Source: Bacteroidota bacterium
Lineage (GTDB): Bacteria; Bacteroidota; Bacteroidia; Cytophagales; Cyclobacteriaceae
Length of the DNA: 64,000 nucleotides
Reading direction: 5' to 3'
Assembly (NCBI GenBank): GCA_018267215.1
Contig: JAFDYX010000029.1
Location: 173,873 to 237,872, forward strand
A program made the position numbers and the translations under genes. The notes under the pieces are model-generated. The model was not told the DNA's origin, did no database searches, and saw only the letters and a program-made list of their open reading frames with translations. Below, one piece after another: positions 62,367-64,000 of the stretch (positions are counted from its first letter, which is position 1; the number at the start of each line of letters is the position of its first letter).

Positions 62367-62701
62367 ATCCTTATTTTTTGGTTACTGTTTTTGAGCAGCG
62401 AAGGGGAGAGCATTAAATTTTTGTACGCCTTCATGTCATTATATGGAATAGAAAAGATATTGCTGATAAACTCTATTTCCCGTTGCGACAGCGAAGGGAT
62501 TTCTTTGATTTGCGACACAACTTTATCAATGCCATAGAGATTGAGCATGGCGTAAAAATCTTCACTGGCACCACGCTCAATTACGCGCTGCACAACTAAA
62601 GCAGTCTGTGCTGTAAAATCAAAACGCGACTGGTCATACTCCCAAAAAAGAGCGGGATTAAACTGAGCTTCCGAATGAAGTTTGTAGTTGTCGAAAAACA
62701 T
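62363..62701 (-). CDS. Small protein paired with AbiEii-type gene (DUF6922-like, tentative)
   Basis: 112 aa from the ATG at 62701; an upstream in-frame start at 62755 adds an unlikely 18 residues. It is helical: WEYDQSRFDFTAQTALVVQR, RVIERGASEDFYAML, and IEFISNIFSIPYNDMKAY. It resembles the short proteins that commonly precede AbiEii-type nucleotidyltransferase genes in Bacteroidota, possibly their antitoxin side; the family name is recalled, not checked. The 4-bp overlap with the truncated toxin-like gene supports pairing. Confidence 0.65.
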   Translation of the reverse strand: MFFDNYKLHSEAQFNPALFWEYDQSRFDFTAQTALVVQRVIERGASEDFYAMLNLYGIDKVVSQIKEIPSLSQREIEFISNIFSIPYNDMKAYKNLMLSPSLLKNSNQKIRI

Positions 62702-62808
62702 AACTAAGCGAAATGAAACTACTTCAAAGTAACAAACTTTGTTACTAACTCCCAATTTTCTCGTAAAGCCATCGTTGGCTATATTTTCCGATCAGATGTA
62801 AGCGTCCT

Positions 62809-62984
62809 ATTCAGGCGCTAGCGTCACGCTTGCGCCAGTTGAGGGCAAGAAGTCTGCCGCAAGAACAAGTTGGTTATTTTTCGACTATAAGTAGGAAATA
62901 CAAATTTGCTGATAATGACAGGTTATGTTTTGCCCTTTGTCCAATCATTCTTACTTGGCACAAGCGTGACGCTTGCACTAGTTG
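62809..62984. mobile_element. REP-bounded mini-cassette 1 (internally deleted RAYT derivative)
   Basis: Two REP-like palindromes in opposite orientation (62809-62840 and 62952-62984) flank ~110 bp. Inside, 62887-62922 matches the first 12 codons of the RAYT gene (ATA instead of ATG). The following tail TGTTTTGCCCTTTGTCC is shared with mini-cassette 2 but not with the RAYT gene. Confidence 0.7.
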
Positions 62985-63025
62985 CCTTGTGCCACAAGGG
63001 CATTACAAATGCCTTTTTATTTGTC

Positions 63026-63056
63026 GTTCGACATACGCTGCGCTAACATGTCGAAC
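63026..63056. repeat. 9-bp inverted repeat GTTCGACAT/ATGTCGAAC
   Basis: Perfect arms 63026-63034 and 63048-63056 with a 13-nt GC-rich loop, lying between the two mini-cassettes and followed by AGCAAAATTTTTTTG, so a terminator-like role is possible. Not REP-related. Confidence 0.55.
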
Positions 63057-63081
63057 AGCAAAATTTTTTTGTTAAGTCCGC

Positions 63082-63245
63082 AATCAGGCGCAAGCGTCAC
63101 GCTTGTGCCGCAAGAACAAGTCGGTTAATTTTTTCAACCATGAGCAGGAAGTACAAATTTGCTGATAATGACAGGTCATGTTTTGTGCTTTGTCCTTTAT
63201 CCAATCAGGTATCAACTGGCACAAGCGTGACGCTTGCGCCAGTTG
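63082..63245. mobile_element. REP-bounded mini-cassette 2 (internally deleted RAYT derivative)
   Basis: Opposed REPs at 63083-63110 and 63214-63244 flank a segment whose 63140-63175 equals the first 12 codons of the RAYT gene, ATG included. It then continues with CATGTTTTGTGCTTTGTCCTTTATCCAATC. A 41-codon frame (63140-63265) runs through it. CTTTATCCAATC recurs at 63981-63992 beyond the RAYT gene, suggesting an internal deletion of a longer element. Confidence 0.7.
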
Positions 63246-63271
63246 CCTTGTGCCGCAAGAGTTAAAGTTCT

Positions 63272-63297
63272 CATTCAGATGTCCCGCTTGTGCCGAA
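63272..63297. repeat. Partial REP-like element upstream of RAYT
   Basis: Half-palindrome with CCGCTTGTGCCG, 26 nt before the RAYT start, in the position of the left REP of the cassettes. Confidence 0.55.
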
Positions 63298-63322
63298 GCA
63301 ACAAGAAGGTTAACTTTCCATC

Positions 63323-63871
63323 ATGAGCAGGAAGTACAAATTTGCTGATAATGACAGATTATACTTTATCAGTTTTGCTGTGGTTTACTGGATTGATTTG
63401 TTTGTCAGGAGAGAATACAAGGACATTGTATTGGAGAGTTGGCGGTACTGCCAACGGGAAAAAGAGTTGGATATCTATGCGTGGTGCATTATGCCCAGCC
63501 ATGTTCACATGATCATCGGAAGTAAAGGCAGGCCGTTGGATAAAATTGTTGGAGAGATGAAAAGCTATACATCGCGTATGCTCAGGAAAGCCATAGCAGA
63601 ACACGCAGGAGAAAGCAGAAGGGAATGGATGGTCTGGCTGATGGAAAAGGCCGGGATGGGCAATAGCAATAATAACGAATGGCAATTATGGCAGCAGCAT
63701 AACAAACCGATAGAATTGCTGAATGAGGAAATGTTTTATCAGAAGATGGAGTATATCCATAGGAATCCGGTAGAAGCAGGTTTTGTGGAGAACGAGGAAG
63801 ACTATCTACACAGTAGTGCAAGAGATTTTTTTGATAAGAAGGGTTTGGTCGAGTTATCGTATGTTGTGTAG
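63323..63871 (+). CDS. REP-associated tyrosine transposase (RAYT, IS200-like Y1)
   Basis: 182 aa. The single-strand-DNA HUH nuclease motif is MPSHVHMIIG, with the HVH metal-binding pair. The candidate nucleophilic Tyr is in EMKSYTSRML, about 45 residues later. The C-terminal YIHRNPVEAGFV is the RAYT signature. RAYTs bind and cut REP hairpins and are thought to spread them. Two further partial copies of its 5' end lie upstream and several REP-like palindromes on both sides. Confidence 0.9.
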   Translation: MSRKYKFADNDRLYFISFAVVYWIDLFVRREYKDIVLESWRYCQREKELDIYAWCIMPSHVHMIIGSKGRPLDKIVGEMKSYTSRMLRKAIAEHAGESRREWMVWLMEKAGMGNSNNNEWQLWQQHNKPIELLNEEMFYQKMEYIHRNPVEAGFVENEEDYLHSSARDFFDKKGLVELSYVV

Positions 63872-63876
63872 AGAAA

Positions 63877-63940
63877 GGCACAAGTGGGATGCTTGAGCCA
63901 GCCAGAGTAGGGAAGGCACAAGCGGGATGCTTACGCCAGG
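63877..63940. repeat. REP-like elements downstream of RAYT (two copies)
   Basis: Two imperfect palindromes, 63877-63901 and 63915-63939, of the form GGCACAAG-n-GGATGCTT-n-GCCAG. The core reads GTGGGATGC/GCGGGATGC rather than GCGTGACGC as in the left copies. A third, shorter GGATGCTTGCGCAAG stretch follows at 63944-63958. The window ends 42 bp later. Confidence 0.75.
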
Positions 63941-64000
63941 CAAGGATGCTTGCGCAAGTGAAGGCCAGTAGAGGTTTTATACTTTATCCAATCTGGGGCA

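Noticed and set aside
62830-63075. 81-codon plus-strand frame through mini-cassette 1
   Set aside because: It is a chance read-through of REP sequence and the RAYT 5' remnant; no coherent protein.
62809-63960. Possible CRISPR array
   Set aside because: The repeats are palindromic, alternate in orientation, have irregular spacing and divergent sequence, and no cas genes are present.

Overview
The window looks like a chromosomal segment of a Bacteroidota member, most likely a Cytophagales-type bacterium. Reasons: exported proteins of families typical of the phylum (DUF2911, DUF4270, TPR-CHAT, OmpA with PD40 repeats), a TPR sensor kinase, two or three promoters of the Bacteroidota type (TTTG-N19-TAnnTTTG), almost no Shine-Dalgarno sequences, and many lipoproteins. 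Species cannot be fixed from the sequence alone. Most of the window is ordinary core genome with short gaps; accessory DNA is concentrated at 34.7-35.4 kb, 40.0-40.6 kb, 58.4-59.3 kb and above all 62.0-64.0 kb.

Layout. 0-12 kb: end of pfkA, dnaN, an exported S9 peptidase with a sirtuin, a DUF2911 protein, 3-methyladenine glycosylase, an OmpA/PD40 protein, gamma-glutamyltranspeptidase, a TetR regulator, a small lipoprotein, an enoyl-CoA hydratase/isomerase and a small beta-barrel. 12.2-15 kb: tRNA-Arg(ACG), then a DUF4270 lipoprotein coupled to a kelch lipoprotein, closed by a strong bidirectional terminator. 15-28 kb: a long minus-strand run: nth, a TPR/beta-propeller protein, an M14 carboxypeptidase, a lipoprotein, ACMSD, an exported zinc-finger-like protein, trhO, an M23 peptidase, a beta-barrel and a TPR-CHAT protein. 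28-34 kb: an M28 peptidase (plus strand), then a P-type ATPase cluster and a deoxyhypusine-synthase homologue.

34.7-42.8 kb: a GxxExxY gene bracketed by three copies of an imperfect palindrome, a TPR histidine kinase, argS, a HigBA-type toxin-antitoxin pair, SRPBCC and VOC proteins, and two tandem glutathione peroxidases. 43-57.5 kb: an NTF2-like lipoprotein, YfhO, a GH20 hexosaminidase, YitT, galactokinase next to a sodium/solute symporter, three tandem amidohydrolase-fold proteins of which only the middle one keeps its metal ligands, and a Y-family polymerase. 57.5-62 kb: kdsB, a cysteine-rich secreted protein with a coding remnant behind it, an RsmF-like rRNA methyltransferase and fumarylacetoacetase.

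The last 2 kb are the most unusual. A RAYT (REP-associated tyrosine transposase) gene sits among many REP-like palindromes. Two mini-cassettes next to it are bounded by opposed REPs and carry only the first 12 or so codons of the RAYT gene plus a tail resembling sequence beyond the RAYT gene, as expected for internally deleted, MITE-like derivatives. Another REP copy supplies the last ten codons and stop of a truncated AbiEii-type nucleotidyltransferase gene.
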